A stretch of DNA of 42,260 nt, from the NCBI GenBank assembly GCA_037384645.1, contig JARRNT010000023.1, positions 1 through 42,260 on the forward strand, in the 5' to 3' direction. This document shows positions 7,957 to 17,078 of the stretch, piece after piece (the first letter of the stretch is position 1; every line of letters begins with the position of its first letter). The notes under the pieces are model-generated. The model saw only the letters and a list, made by a program, of their open reading frames with translations, had not been told where the DNA came from and made no database searches. Source of the stretch: RI-92 sp037384645. Its GTDB lineage: Bacteria > Pseudomonadota > Gammaproteobacteria > UBA6429 > Thiohalophilaceae. Both the position numbers and the translations under genes were made by a program.

Positions 7957-9075
7957 ATGGCGCTGCATCAACCGATAGAGGACCTGTATCCGGTCCATCC
8001 TCAATTTCTGAATCATGACATTATGCATTGCGCATTGGATGCCGAGGAGGGCAGTTATCTTTATTCCGGACGCGCACTTGGGATAACCACAACGTACGAC
8101 ATTATCCAGTTGCATCGCGATCTGATGGAGGATTTTCCGGTTGTTTGCGCACATTACGATCGAATCGGTTTAAGTTATACCCGACAGATTATCTGGAACC
8201 TCAAATTTGAGGAGTTACGACATTATCCGCAGTACGACGTTTCGTATTTTTACTTTGGCTCGGAGCAGCATGAGGTGGCCCATAATGAAAACTGGTTCCG
8301 GGCAGTGGATTACATCAATTCCAGGAATCATTTCATGGCGCTGGCGCAGCAACTGGATATGCGCGTACCTCTTACATATTGTTTCCAGAACCGGGCACAG
8401 CTCGATCAGGCGGCCCTGGCAAAAATACCTTATCCCTGCTATTTGAAAGCGGCCATATCGGTTGCCGGGCTTGGAATCTATCGCTGCGAAAACGAGCAGG
8501 CACTATTGCTACACCTGAGTAGTTTTGGCGAAGCTACGCCTTTCCAGGTTCAACAGGAGGTCAGGGCCTCGACGTTTCTGAATCTGCAATACCAGGTTAC
8601 CGGTTCCCACCTGGAACGGCTTGCCGCGACAGAACAGATTTTAGAGGGGTATAGCCATGCGGGTAATCGCTTTCCCTCACCGCATAATGCCTGGTATGCG
8701 GTTGAACCGATGGCCAAATGGTTATTCTGTCATGGGGTGCGTGGTATCTTTGCTTTCGATGTCGCCGTCGTCAAAGATGCCTGCGGTATCGACTATCTGC
8801 CGATAGAATGCCATCCCCGCTTTAACGGGGCTTCCTATCCGACCCTGATAGCGAAGAAGCTCGGCATTCCGCGCTGGCAGGCACGCCTTTTTTACACGGA
8901 TTTTCGTCATATTGCCGATCTGCCGATATGGGACCTGGAATATAATCCTTCTGACCAGAGTGGTATCGTTGTCGTGAACTGGGGTACTGTCCAGGCCGGT
9001 AAACTTTTTATTTTGCTCGCCGGTACGCCGGTGCAACAGCAGGCACTGCGTGAAGAGCTGCAACAGCGGCTATAA
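7957..9075 (+). CDS. ATP-grasp ligase-like protein, first gene of a sigma-54 operon
   Basis: A 372-residue cytoplasmic protein with an ATP-grasp fold. YPCYLKAA (Lys164) and the small Gly loop AGLGIYR (170-176) form the first nucleotide-binding block. FQVQQEV (Glu201) is the adenine/ribose-contact strand. GIFAFDVAVV (263-272) and LPIECHPRFNGASYP (282-296) form the metal-binding end. The last motif resembles E.NPR of carbamoyl-phosphate-synthase and PylC-type members, with His in place of Asn. Such enzymes join a carboxylate to an amine through an acyl phosphate. The N-terminal ~150 residues are not familiar, so the substrate is unknown. It is followed after 62 bp by an isoaspartyl peptidase gene, which hints at making or remodelling an aspartyl amide or peptide. 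Transcription is probably nitrogen controlled. Confidence 0.75.
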   Translation: MALHQPIEDLYPVHPQFLNHDIMHCALDAEEGSYLYSGRALGITTTYDIIQLHRDLMEDFPVVCAHYDRIGLSYTRQIIWNLKFEELRHYPQYDVSYFYFGSEQHEVAHNENWFRAVDYINSRNHFMALAQQLDMRVPLTYCFQNRAQLDQAALAKIPYPCYLKAAISVAGLGIYRCENEQALLLHLSSFGEATPFQVQQEVRASTFLNLQYQVTGSHLERLAATEQILEGYSHAGNRFPSPHNAWYAVEPMAKWLFCHGVRGIFAFDVAVVKDACGIDYLPIECHPRFNGASYPTLIAKKLGIPRWQARLFYTDFRHIADLPIWDLEYNPSDQSGIVVVNWGTVQAGKLFILLAGTPVQQQALREELQQRL

Positions 9076-9137
9076 TCTGAATGATCTGCAAACTGGTACA
9101 GGCGGAATTGACATAGCGGTAACGGGATAAATACATC

Positions 9138-10058
9138 ATGAATAACTATTCGCTCATGATCCATGGTGGTGCAGGTGCCCTGGATAAGACCCGGGATGCC
9201 AAGATAGCCGTTCGCTATCTGGAAGGCATTCGTACCGTGCTGGAGCATGGCCGTAACATCTTGTCTGCAGGCGGGAGTGCACTGGAAGCGGTGGAAGTCT
9301 GCGTCGGCCTGCTTGAGGACGATCCGGTTTTCAATGCTGGCTGTGGTTCGGTGCTGAACCATGATGGCAAAGTGGAAATGGACGCGGCCATTATGAACGG
9401 CGAAGATCTGCGGGCAGGTGCCGTTGCTGCGGTCAGCAATATTACTAACCCCGTTCACCTTGCGCGTCTGGTCATGGCAGAAAGCGAGCATGTCATGCTC
9501 ATTGCCCAGGGTGCCATGGAGTTTGCCCGTCGCCATGGCATGACTTACGCCGTGGATAAATATTTCCATGTACCGGAACGGCTTGCACAGTATCACAAGG
9601 CGCGCAAACAGCAACGCACCGGGCTGGATCATGATTCAGACGATGAGCAGAAATACGGTACGGTGGGTGCTGTTGCTCTGGATACAAATGGCCATCTGGC
9701 TGCAGCGACCTCAACCGGTGGTATTGTCAACAAGCATGCCGGTCGTGTCGGGGACTCGCCTATTATCGGCGCCGGTGTGTTTGCCGACGATGCCAGCTGT
9801 GCGGTTTCTGCCACGGGCTATGGTGAGGATTTCATGCGTACGGTACTGGCCAAAACCATGGCCGATTATATCGATTTTAGCCACGAGCATGCCGACCAGG
9901 CCGTTGCCTATGGTATTGAATATCTGCGCAAAAAGGTAGACGGTCGGGGCGGTGTGATCCTGATTGATTCAGAGGGGAATTGCGCCAGCGGTTTTACCAC
10001 GAAAAAAATGATTCACGGCTGGATCGAACACGGTGGCGATACCCATTGTCGTTTTTAG
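9138..10058 (+). CDS. iaaA: Isoaspartyl peptidase / L-asparaginase, plant type (Ntn hydrolase)
   Basis: Hydrolyses beta-aspartyl (isoaspartyl) dipeptides and often L-asparagine, releasing aspartate. The 306-residue precursor has the family start IHGGAGAL, the NAGCGSVLN and MDAAIMNG blocks (about 66-88), and the autocleavage site KYGTVGAVALD. Cleavage before Thr175 would expose the catalytic N-terminal Thr and create alpha and beta subunits. TSTGG (191-195), RVGDSPIIGAG and TGYGEDF complete the active site. An acidic linker (DHDSDDE) just before the cleavage site is typical. Start ATG 9138; the ribosome binding site is weak. Likely co-transcribed with the ATP-grasp gene from the sigma-54 promoter. 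The family also degrades beta-Asp-Arg from cyanophycin, but no cyanophycin gene is in view. Confidence 0.93.
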   Translation: MNNYSLMIHGGAGALDKTRDAKIAVRYLEGIRTVLEHGRNILSAGGSALEAVEVCVGLLEDDPVFNAGCGSVLNHDGKVEMDAAIMNGEDLRAGAVAAVSNITNPVHLARLVMAESEHVMLIAQGAMEFARRHGMTYAVDKYFHVPERLAQYHKARKQQRTGLDHDSDDEQKYGTVGAVALDTNGHLAAATSTGGIVNKHAGRVGDSPIIGAGVFADDASCAVSATGYGEDFMRTVLAKTMADYIDFSHEHADQAVAYGIEYLRKKVDGRGGVILIDSEGNCASGFTTKKMIHGWIEHGGDTHCRF

Positions 10059-10072
10059 CGCCACAGTAATTC

Positions 10073-11647
10073 TCAGGCAGCACCCCGCAGCCTGTCTGGT
10101 TCCGCGGGTTTGCTCAGGGGTTTCAGTAGCAAGGATGAGGCAGTCATGGCAGCGGGTTGATCAAGCCCCATTAACTGCAGGATCGTGGGCGCGACATTGG
10201 CGAGACCACCGCGGCACGAGAGCTGCCAGGCTTGTTCATCAGCGATCAGGCATGGGACCGGGTATAAGGTATGCTGGGTATGCGGCTCACCGGTGATCGG
10301 GTCGATCAGTTCTTCGCAATTTCCATGATCGGCGGTTAAGACGGCGGAGTATCCGTGTGCGAGGGCGGTATCGAGTACGCGTCCGGCTTCTCGATCAAGG
10401 GTTTCCACTGCCTCGATCACCGCATCCGGTTTTGCGGTATGTCCGACCATATCACCATTGGCAAAATTCACCACGATAAAACTGTATTCGCCACTCTCGA
10501 TTGCGCTGTTTACTGCATCGGCAACCTTATCAGCACTCATGCTCGGTTTCATGTCATAGGTGGCGACATTGGGTGAAGGAATCAGGAACTGGGTTTCGCC
10601 AATATAAGGGTCAAAACGACCGCCATTGAAAAAATAGGTAACATGCGGATACTTTTCGGTTTCCGCACAGTGAAACTGACGAAGACCAAGTTCGCTGATA
10701 ATATTGCCGAGCGTGTTCGCAGGGCGCTCGGATTCAAAGGCAAATGCCATATCGCAGGTATTGTCATAAGGCATCATGGTGGTAATCCGAAACAGGGGGG
10801 CTTCGCCACGATCAAACCCCGTGAATGACTGGCTCCCCAGTGCTTTTACGATCTGCCTGGGCCGGTCTTTACGGTAATTGAAGCTGATCATGGGGTCGCC
10901 GGGTTTTGGTGCTTGCCAGGTTGGTAGCAAAGTCGGGCGTATAAACTCGTCACTGTCACCGCTCGCATAAGCGCTGCGCAGGATGGTTTCGGCAGAATGG
11001 GCATGCTGTCCCTTGCCAAGGACAATAGCCCGCCAGGCCAGTTCGATACGGTCCCAGTGATTATCACGATCCATGGCATAATAACGCCCCATCACGCTCG
11101 CAATCGCGCCGCCGCATTCATGTAACACGGGTTCCGCCTGATGTATATACTGCAAAGCGGATTTGGGCGGGGTATCCCGGCCATCCGTAATCATGTGTAA
11201 TAACGGCTTTACTTTGTAAAGTTTGCAGAGTTTGAGCAGGGCGAGCAGGTGTTTAACTGAACTGTGCACGCCACCATCGGATACCAGGCCTAATAGATGC
11301 AGAGGACGATTGGTCAGTTTGGCGCGTAGCAAGCTGTCAATGAATGCCGGGTTTTCGAAAAAATCACCGCTGGCAATGGCCGCATCGATGCGCATGACAT
11401 CCTGGCGGATGATACTGCCACAACCCAGTGTCATGTGACCGATTTCGGAATTACCCATTTGCCCATCGGGTACACCGACGGCAAGACCGGATGCCTGCAG
11501 GGTGGTATGTGAATAATGCGAGAAGTAGTGGTCCAGTCGTGGCGTATTGGCAAGGTATACCGCATTGTCTATTTTACCGGGGTTCAGACCAAAACCATCG
11601 AGGATAACCAGTACAACCGGGCGTCGTGGTACACCAGTTTGAGCCAT
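10073..11647 (-). CDS. gpmI: 2,3-bisphosphoglycerate-independent phosphoglycerate mutase
   Basis: Interconverts 3- and 2-phosphoglycerate in glycolysis and gluconeogenesis through a phosphoserine intermediate, with two Mn2+ ions. The 524-residue length fits the family (about 510-520). VLVILDGFGLN (12-22) gives the first metal Asp, and PDGQMGNSEIGH (60-71) contains the catalytic Ser67. SDGGVHSS and ITDGRDTPP are the substrate-binding blocks; NFANGDMVGHT, TADHGNCE and TQHTLYPVP supply the second metal site. GAGG six bases before ATG 11647 supports the start. Convergent with iaaA, with only 14 bp between stops and no obvious terminator. The C-terminal ~15 residues (KPLSKPAEPDRLRGAA) extend slightly past the usual end. 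Confidence 0.97.
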   Translation of the reverse strand: MAQTGVPRRPVVLVILDGFGLNPGKIDNAVYLANTPRLDHYFSHYSHTTLQASGLAVGVPDGQMGNSEIGHMTLGCGSIIRQDVMRIDAAIASGDFFENPAFIDSLLRAKLTNRPLHLLGLVSDGGVHSSVKHLLALLKLCKLYKVKPLLHMITDGRDTPPKSALQYIHQAEPVLHECGGAIASVMGRYYAMDRDNHWDRIELAWRAIVLGKGQHAHSAETILRSAYASGDSDEFIRPTLLPTWQAPKPGDPMISFNYRKDRPRQIVKALGSQSFTGFDRGEAPLFRITTMMPYDNTCDMAFAFESERPANTLGNIISELGLRQFHCAETEKYPHVTYFFNGGRFDPYIGETQFLIPSPNVATYDMKPSMSADKVADAVNSAIESGEYSFIVVNFANGDMVGHTAKPDAVIEAVETLDREAGRVLDTALAHGYSAVLTADHGNCEELIDPITGEPHTQHTLYPVPCLIADEQAWQLSCRGGLANVAPTILQLMGLDQPAAMTASSLLLKPLSKPAEPDRLRGAA

Positions 11648-11740
11648 ATTAGTCCTCGTATTGTGACAGCTTGTGGGTCATAACTATTTTTAAACAATTC
11701 TTGTGCCAGTACGCAAACAAGCTGAAGGCACCACTAACTT

Positions 11741-11758
11741 ATTGTGTTAATTAACAAT
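11741..11758. promoter_or_regulatory. Palindrome TGTTAATTAACA in the gpmI/GT2 divergent region
   Basis: A perfect 12-bp palindrome (11745-11756) lies inside ATTGTGTTAATTAACAAT. The flanking 256-bp region carries the two divergent promoters, and the site sits about 95 bp from the gpmI start and 150 bp from the glycosyltransferase start. The 11-mer TGTGTTAATTA recurs exactly at 27389-27399. A regulator is possible; AT-rich chance palindromes are also common. Confidence 0.3.
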
Positions 11759-11903
11759 CCAGTGAATCCGGATATTTGACGCAATATGTCTTTGCACATG
11801 ATGTGGGCGCAAACCAGCGGGGATGATACAAATCGGTGCATGCGGGCTGCCCGCTAACTTTTTCAGCGATACTGAGAATTAACCGGCGTGAGGAATCGAG
11901 ACG

Positions 11904-13085
11904 ATGTTGTTGTATACAGTTTACGTTATTTTGGGCTGCAGCGTATGGTGTCTGGGCCTTATCTATTTATTATGGATGATGTCACGCCTGGTAAAGCTGA
12001 CTGACGTGACGGATACCATGTCACCGCCTGCCAGCTGGCCTCGCTTAAGTATTGTGATCCCGGCCTGTAATGAAGCCCCGTATATCGAGTCAGCGCTCAA
12101 GAGCCTGTTAGCACAGGACTATCCCAAGATAGAAATAATCGTGGTTAATGATCGCTCAACTGATGACACAGGCCGAATCATTGAGCGACTGGCATCGGAA
12201 GATTCACGGATTACACCGATCCATATTGAAAGTCTGCCCGCCGGCTGGCTGGGGAAGGTGCACGCATTGCACCGGGGGGTGCAGCACGCGCGTGGCGAGT
12301 GGTTGTTATTTACCGATGCAGATGTCCATTTTGCGCCCGGCTGCCTGCGCCGGGCCATCAACTATGCTGTCCATACTCGCGCTGACCATCTGGCATTGTT
12401 GCCTCGCCTGGTGACAAAAAATTTCTGGTTGGCGGTAGCGGTTCGCAGCTTTGGACTGTTATTCCTGTATAAAAGCCACGCAGCCAGCATCGAACGGGCG
12501 GATAATCAACACTATATCGGTATCGGCGCATTTAACCTGGTCAGGCGCCAGGTGTTCGAGCAAACACCCGGCTTTGAATGGCTAAGGCTGGAACCGGGCG
12601 ATGATGCCGCGCTTGGTATGATGATGAAACAGGCAGGAGGCAAGATCCGTTTTGCCCTGGCGGATGATTTACTCTCGTTGGGCTGGTATCCCAACGTGCG
12701 AGCAATGTTCAGGGGCATGGAGAAAAATCTGTTTGGTGTAGGCGCGCATTACCAATGGTGGCGTGTTCTGTCCCAGACCATACAGATCTGCCTGCTGGTA
12801 GTCGCACCCTTACTGGGATTATTTATCGGGTTCGGCCTTTTACATCCATTGCTGTGCTTACCTGCACTGCTGGTCGTTCTGCTGCAAATCGTATTTGCTC
12901 TGGTTATTGCAGACAAAAATATCCGTGACATAGTCAGTTTACTTTTATTCCCTGCGGGATTACTGCTGGTGAACGCCATGCTGATCTATGCCGCTTATCG
13001 TTGTTTACGTCAGCAGGGTATTCAATGGCGGGGAACGCATTATCCCCTGGCTGAACTCAAAGCCGGACAGCGAATTCGTTTCTGA
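11904..13085 (+). CDS. Membrane-bound family 2 glycosyltransferase
   Basis: A 393-residue inner-membrane GT-A glycosyltransferase. An N-terminal helix (about 3-25) precedes the catalytic domain, with LSIVIPACNEAPYIESAL, the nucleotide-sugar motif VVNDRSTDDT, the metal-binding FTDADV (DAD at 138-140) and the acceptor block GDDAALG. LPAGWLGKVHALHRG resembles HpnB (hopanoid-associated) and CrtQ-type carotenoid glycosyltransferases. Three C-terminal helices (about 290-375) complete the membrane anchor. The acceptor is probably a lipid, but it cannot be named. GAGGA upstream of ATG 11904 is a plausible ribosome binding site. No neighbouring hopanoid or carotenoid gene supports a pathway. Confidence 0.85.
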   Translation: MLLYTVYVILGCSVWCLGLIYLLWMMSRLVKLTDVTDTMSPPASWPRLSIVIPACNEAPYIESALKSLLAQDYPKIEIIVVNDRSTDDTGRIIERLASEDSRITPIHIESLPAGWLGKVHALHRGVQHARGEWLLFTDADVHFAPGCLRRAINYAVHTRADHLALLPRLVTKNFWLAVAVRSFGLLFLYKSHAASIERADNQHYIGIGAFNLVRRQVFEQTPGFEWLRLEPGDDAALGMMMKQAGGKIRFALADDLLSLGWYPNVRAMFRGMEKNLFGVGAHYQWWRVLSQTIQICLLVVAPLLGLFIGFGLLHPLLCLPALLVVLLQIVFALVIADKNIRDIVSLLLFPAGLLLVNAMLIYAAYRCLRQQGIQWRGTHYPLAELKAGQRIRF

Positions 13086-13373
13086 ATGAGTACTGGATTG
13101 CTGGGGGCATGCCCGTTATTTTAAAAACGGGAAACTGAATTGTGTCGAAGATGTTGCCAGGTTTGCGTACAACATCGTGAAGGCAATTAATCAGATTAAT
13201 AACCACCGGAAGAGTCATGCCGTCTACAGGGTAAAATGATTATTAATAAAATGTGCATGCATAAATTCAAATTTATGGCAAGATAGAAATGTAAAAAATT
13301 GTTTACGCTTATGGATGAATCCATTAATCTTGGGGCGTTTTATCAAGTACTAAAAAAATATAATGTTTAGCTT

Positions 13374-14282
13374 ATGACAGGCATACTGGAACTCAACAAG
13401 ACTTATGCAATAGCAGGACAATTAGAATTCAAACAGGGAACAAACGGTTTTGTGCTGGCAGCCGTGACAAACGAACAAGCGACTGCCGAGATTGCCTTGC
13501 AAGGTGCACAGGTACTTAACTGGTCACCATTACAGCATAAGCCGGTAATCTGGCTATCGCCCGAAGCAAACTTTGTCGCGGGTAAATCTGTCCGGGGCGG
13601 CATTCCGATTTGCTGGCCCTGGTTTGGTCCAAACGAGGACAATCCAGAATTCCCCAGCCATGGCTATGCGCGTACGATTGACTGGAATGTGATCAAAACG
13701 GAAGCCATTCCTGACGGTCGCACCCGACTAGTGTTCAGTCTGAGTGAAAATTCCGCAACGCAACAGCTATGGCCTGACAAGACAGCAGTACAACTCAGTA
13801 TTACGGTTGGTGAAACGCTTGAACTTGCCCTGCAAACGCAAAATCTGCAGGATGCCACCATTAGCCTGACGGAAGCTCTACACACCTACTTTACGATCGG
13901 GGACATTGACCAGGTGAGTGTGCTCGGTCTGGAGGATACTGAATACCTGGATAAGGTGGCTGGTGGTCAACGAAAACTGCAACAGGGTCCGGTGACAATC
14001 CGCTCGGAAGTCGATCGCGTGTACCTTGGCACGCGGGCTGAATGTATTATCGAGGACCCCGTCTTACGCCGAAAAATTCATATCAGCAAACGTGGCAGCG
14101 ATTCGACGGTTGTCTGGAATCCCTGGGTAGACAAGGCGGCTAAGCTTGGTGATATGGGTGAGACAGGGTATCGGCATATGTTGTGTGTGGAAAGCGCCAA
14201 CGCAGCGGAAGATATTGTCACCATTGCACCAGGCGATTCCCATGAGCTATGGGTCAGTTACCGGGTAGAATCCCGTCCCTGA
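13374..14282 (+). CDS. yeaD: D-hexose-6-phosphate mutarotase (glucose-6-phosphate 1-epimerase)
   Basis: Speeds interconversion of alpha and beta anomers of glucose 6-phosphate and similar sugars. The 302-residue cytoplasmic protein has the family hallmarks: GAQVLNWSP, SVRGGIPICWPWFGP (72-86), HGYAR (96-100), the catalytic EALHTYF (His170), the phosphate-contact VDRVYL and WNPWVDKAAKLGDM, and the Glu-containing ML-CVESAN block. Length and motif order match E. coli YeaD and YMR099C. Start ATG 13374 is close to the usual N-terminus, though no ribosome binding site is evident. The preceding 288 bp hold no gene, only a weak CCCGTT/AACGGG hairpin at 13112-13131. Convergent with the GGDEF-EAL gene by 26 bp. 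Confidence 0.93.
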   Translation: MTGILELNKTYAIAGQLEFKQGTNGFVLAAVTNEQATAEIALQGAQVLNWSPLQHKPVIWLSPEANFVAGKSVRGGIPICWPWFGPNEDNPEFPSHGYARTIDWNVIKTEAIPDGRTRLVFSLSENSATQQLWPDKTAVQLSITVGETLELALQTQNLQDATISLTEALHTYFTIGDIDQVSVLGLEDTEYLDKVAGGQRKLQQGPVTIRSEVDRVYLGTRAECIIEDPVLRRKIHISKRGSDSTVVWNPWVDKAAKLGDMGETGYRHMLCVESANAAEDIVTIAPGDSHELWVSYRVESRP

Positions 14283-14308
14283 ACCGCCTGAATCCCCGCG
14301 CCGGGGGC

Positions 14309-17074
14309 CTAGCGTTTGACGATTTTCAACGGGGTATTGAGCAGCTTGGTAATAGTGTCAGCATCCATGGGGCGGGCAAACAGGTATCCCTGGTATTGAT
14401 CACAACCTTCCGTGCGCAGCAATTCCAGTTGTTGCTCGGTTTCGACACCTTCAGCAATCACCCGTAGCCTGAGCGTTTTGGCCATGGCGATAATGGCCTT
14501 GACGATGGCAACGTCGTCATTGTCGATGCCCAGGTCCCTGACAAAGGACTGATCAATCTTTACGCGATCAATCGGAAAGCGTTTGAGATAACTCAGTGAT
14601 GAATAACCGGTACCGAAATCGTCAATGGCCAGGTTGACCCCGGAACCTTTCAGGTCGTTCAGCAAGTGGTTTATCACTTTGCTGTTTTCCATTAATACGC
14701 TCTCGGTGATTTCAAGCTCCAGGCTACTGGCCGGGATTTTCAAGCGCTCGATGGTCTGGCGCACGGTGTGACCAAAATGGATATCCTTGAACTGGCGTGA
14801 GGCAACATTTACTGACATTGTAAGCTGGGTATGACCAGCAGTTTGCCAGGCCTTGAGCTGGCTGCAGGCATGTTTGAGTACCCATTCGCCTATAGGTACG
14901 ATAAGTCCTGTTTCTTCCGCTAACGGAATGAATTGTGTTGGTGGTATAAAATCACCGTCGTTTTCACGCCAGCGCAGCAAGGCTTCAAGCCCCACGATCT
15001 TGCCGGTGTCGATATCGAGTTGAGGTTGATAATGTAAAAACAGCTCATCACGATCGAGCGCCCGTCGCAAGCTCGATTCCATGCGTAGACGTTTCTGCGC
15101 ATTCGCTGTCATTTCTTCTGAATAGAATTGATAGTTATTGCGCCCCTGTTCTTTAGCGTGATACATGGCGGAATCCGCAAATTTGACCATTGTCTCGACT
15201 TCTTCCGTATCTGTCGGGTAGAGCGTAATCCCGATACTTGCTGATGAAAACATTTCCCGACCTTCAATCTCCAGGGGGATACTCAGGCGATTCAGCAGGT
15301 TTTGTGCCAGTTGTGCGACGTCGCGTGCATCCGAGATATCAGCAAAGATGAGGGCAAATTCATCACCACCGAGACGGGCAATCGTGTCTCCGTCGCGTAT
15401 GCTGTGTTTCAGGCGTTCGGCCATTTCTTGCAGCAATTTGTCACCGGCGACATGGCCCAGTGTATCGTTGACCACTTTGAAGCGATCAATGTCCATCAGG
15501 ATCAGCGCAACATAGCGTCGACGTCGCTTGGCATCTGCCGCTGCCTGATGAAGCCGATCATTAAATAACAGCCGGTTAGGCAGGCCGGTCAGCATGTCAT
15601 AATAGGCAAGTCGATTCAGTTCAGCCTCTGTTTGTTTGTGCTGTGAAATATCGCGTGCCAGCGCAACCAGCAGTTGCGAATTACGCGAGCTACCATCCCG
15701 GCTCGTGAGTATCTGCAAGGATATTTCCACCGGGAAGCTTTCTCCGTTTTTGCGGTGGTGAATGGTTTCAATGACAGCATTGCGAGATGGTGACTTCAAT
15801 AATTCCTCGATCTCGTGTGTCATGGCATGTCGGCTGTGCCCCTGGTCCAGATCAAAAGGTCCTAGTTGCAGCAGTTCAGAACGTGTGTAGCCGAGCGATT
15901 CCCAGCCGGCCCTGTTGGCATCCACAAACTTCATGCTGTCTGCGTCAATGAGGTAGATCGCATCGACAGAACTGTCCAGTGCTGCACGAAACCGGGTCAG
16001 GGCCTGTTCGTTCTGTTTGCGTTCTGTGATGTCAACAAACGTGACAACGGCCCCGATGAGTTGGCCGTCTTTGTACATGGGGTGAGACCAGTATTCGACG
16101 GGGAAACTGGTGCCATCGGCACGCCAGTGTACTTCCTGATCATTGTGGCAATCGAGACCTTGCAGGGTAGTCTTGCGAATGGCGCACTCCTGGATTGGAT
16201 ATGTTTGGCCATTCGGATAGCTATGGTGTATCAGTTCATGGATTTGTTTGCCGACGAGCTCTTCTTCATGGTTATAACCAAGGAGTTTCAGGCAGGCAGG
16301 GTTGACGAAGGTGCAGATACCTTTGGTATCCACTCCGTAAATGGCTTCGGCAGTCGAATCCAGCAGCAGCTCGATATACTCACTTTGTTCACGTAAACGG
16401 GATTGTTGCGCTGTGATCGATTCTGCCAGCTGATCGACATTTTGCGAGAGCATGGCAAGCTCATCATGACCGGCGACATTGCTACGTGCCGAGAAATTCC
16501 CGGAAGAGAATTGCCGTGCGGCCTCGGTAACACGTTCAAGCCGACGCGTCAAAGCAAAACCTGTGGCGAGCCCGACCAGGGCAATAATAAGCATGCCGGA
16601 AAGCGCGATAGCGATGGCGAGATTTCGTGTTCGCTGGTAAGAGGCCAATAATTCCGAGTCAGAGAATTTGACAGCCAGCGTGCCGAGTGGGCCTGCGGCC
16701 GAATTCACCGTGGAAACCCGCCAACCGCGTACTGAAAAGTCCAGTACCCGGGTTAACTGGCGCCCGACATCAGTGACGTGGGTACTGGCAACCACTCGCT
16801 GATCTGAATCCGCCAGTACGATACGTTCAATGGAGGGCTGCTTTTTAACGTCGTCAATGTAGAGCTGATAATCGGAGTATTCGCTGGTTAATAGTGCCGT
16901 GATGCTCAGGTTGGATAGCAGGGACAGACTCGCTTTCTGGCTTGCCTGGTTAAAGTCGGCAGCCGTTTCATGTGACTGCTTCAGGGTTACCGTCAGGACA
17001 CTGGCAAGCATGCAAGCCTCCAGCAAAAAGATTACCAGTGCGATACGGTAGCGCAGGGACAGGCGGCTAAACAT
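14309..17074 (-). CDS. PAS-GGDEF-EAL cyclic-di-GMP signalling protein with extracytoplasmic sensor
   Basis: A 921-residue inner-membrane protein. A TM helix (about 7-30), a periplasmic segment of ~130 residues and a second TM helix (about 160-183) lead to a HAMP domain. Two PAS domains (about 235-355 and 360-480), a GGDEF domain and an EAL domain follow. The cyclase signature RLGGDEFAL is intact. The phosphodiesterase residues are intact too: EALLRW, SVNVASRQF, ITESVLME, DDFGTGYSSLSYLKRFPID, EGVETEQQ and QGYLFARP. Both making and breaking c-di-GMP are possible; the net direction is not readable. The gene begins 4 bp after the stop of the PhnD-like gene, so they form an operon and the binding protein may supply its ligand signal. 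ATG 17074 is preferred over an overlapping TTG at 17089. Confidence 0.93.
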   Translation of the reverse strand: MFSRLSLRYRIALVIFLLEACMLASVLTVTLKQSHETAADFNQASQKASLSLLSNLSITALLTSEYSDYQLYIDDVKKQPSIERIVLADSDQRVVASTHVTDVGRQLTRVLDFSVRGWRVSTVNSAAGPLGTLAVKFSDSELLASYQRTRNLAIAIALSGMLIIALVGLATGFALTRRLERVTEAARQFSSGNFSARSNVAGHDELAMLSQNVDQLAESITAQQSRLREQSEYIELLLDSTAEAIYGVDTKGICTFVNPACLKLLGYNHEEELVGKQIHELIHHSYPNGQTYPIQECAIRKTTLQGLDCHNDQEVHWRADGTSFPVEYWSHPMYKDGQLIGAVVTFVDITERKQNEQALTRFRAALDSSVDAIYLIDADSMKFVDANRAGWESLGYTRSELLQLGPFDLDQGHSRHAMTHEIEELLKSPSRNAVIETIHHRKNGESFPVEISLQILTSRDGSSRNSQLLVALARDISQHKQTEAELNRLAYYDMLTGLPNRLLFNDRLHQAAADAKRRRRYVALILMDIDRFKVVNDTLGHVAGDKLLQEMAERLKHSIRDGDTIARLGGDEFALIFADISDARDVAQLAQNLLNRLSIPLEIEGREMFSSASIGITLYPTDTEEVETMVKFADSAMYHAKEQGRNNYQFYSEEMTANAQKRLRMESSLRRALDRDELFLHYQPQLDIDTGKIVGLEALLRWRENDGDFIPPTQFIPLAEETGLIVPIGEWVLKHACSQLKAWQTAGHTQLTMSVNVASRQFKDIHFGHTVRQTIERLKIPASSLELEITESVLMENSKVINHLLNDLKGSGVNLAIDDFGTGYSSLSYLKRFPIDRVKIDQSFVRDLGIDNDDVAIVKAIIAMAKTLRLRVIAEGVETEQQLELLRTEGCDQYQGYLFARPMDADTITKLLNTPLKIVKR

Positions 17075-17078
17075 GATT

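Noticed and set aside
9138..10058. Cyanophycin degradation assignment for iaaA
   Set aside because: The family can cleave beta-Asp-Arg, but neither cyanophycin synthetase nor cyanophycinase is in the window, so naming the pathway would be a guess.
13112..13131. CCCGTT/AACGGG hairpin after the glycosyltransferase gene
   Set aside because: Six-bp stem with no following T-run, so not supported as a terminator.
14294..14306. Hairpin CCCCG-CGC-CGGGG as a shared terminator between yeaD and the GGDEF-EAL gene
   Set aside because: Five-bp stem with no T-run on either strand; too weak to call.
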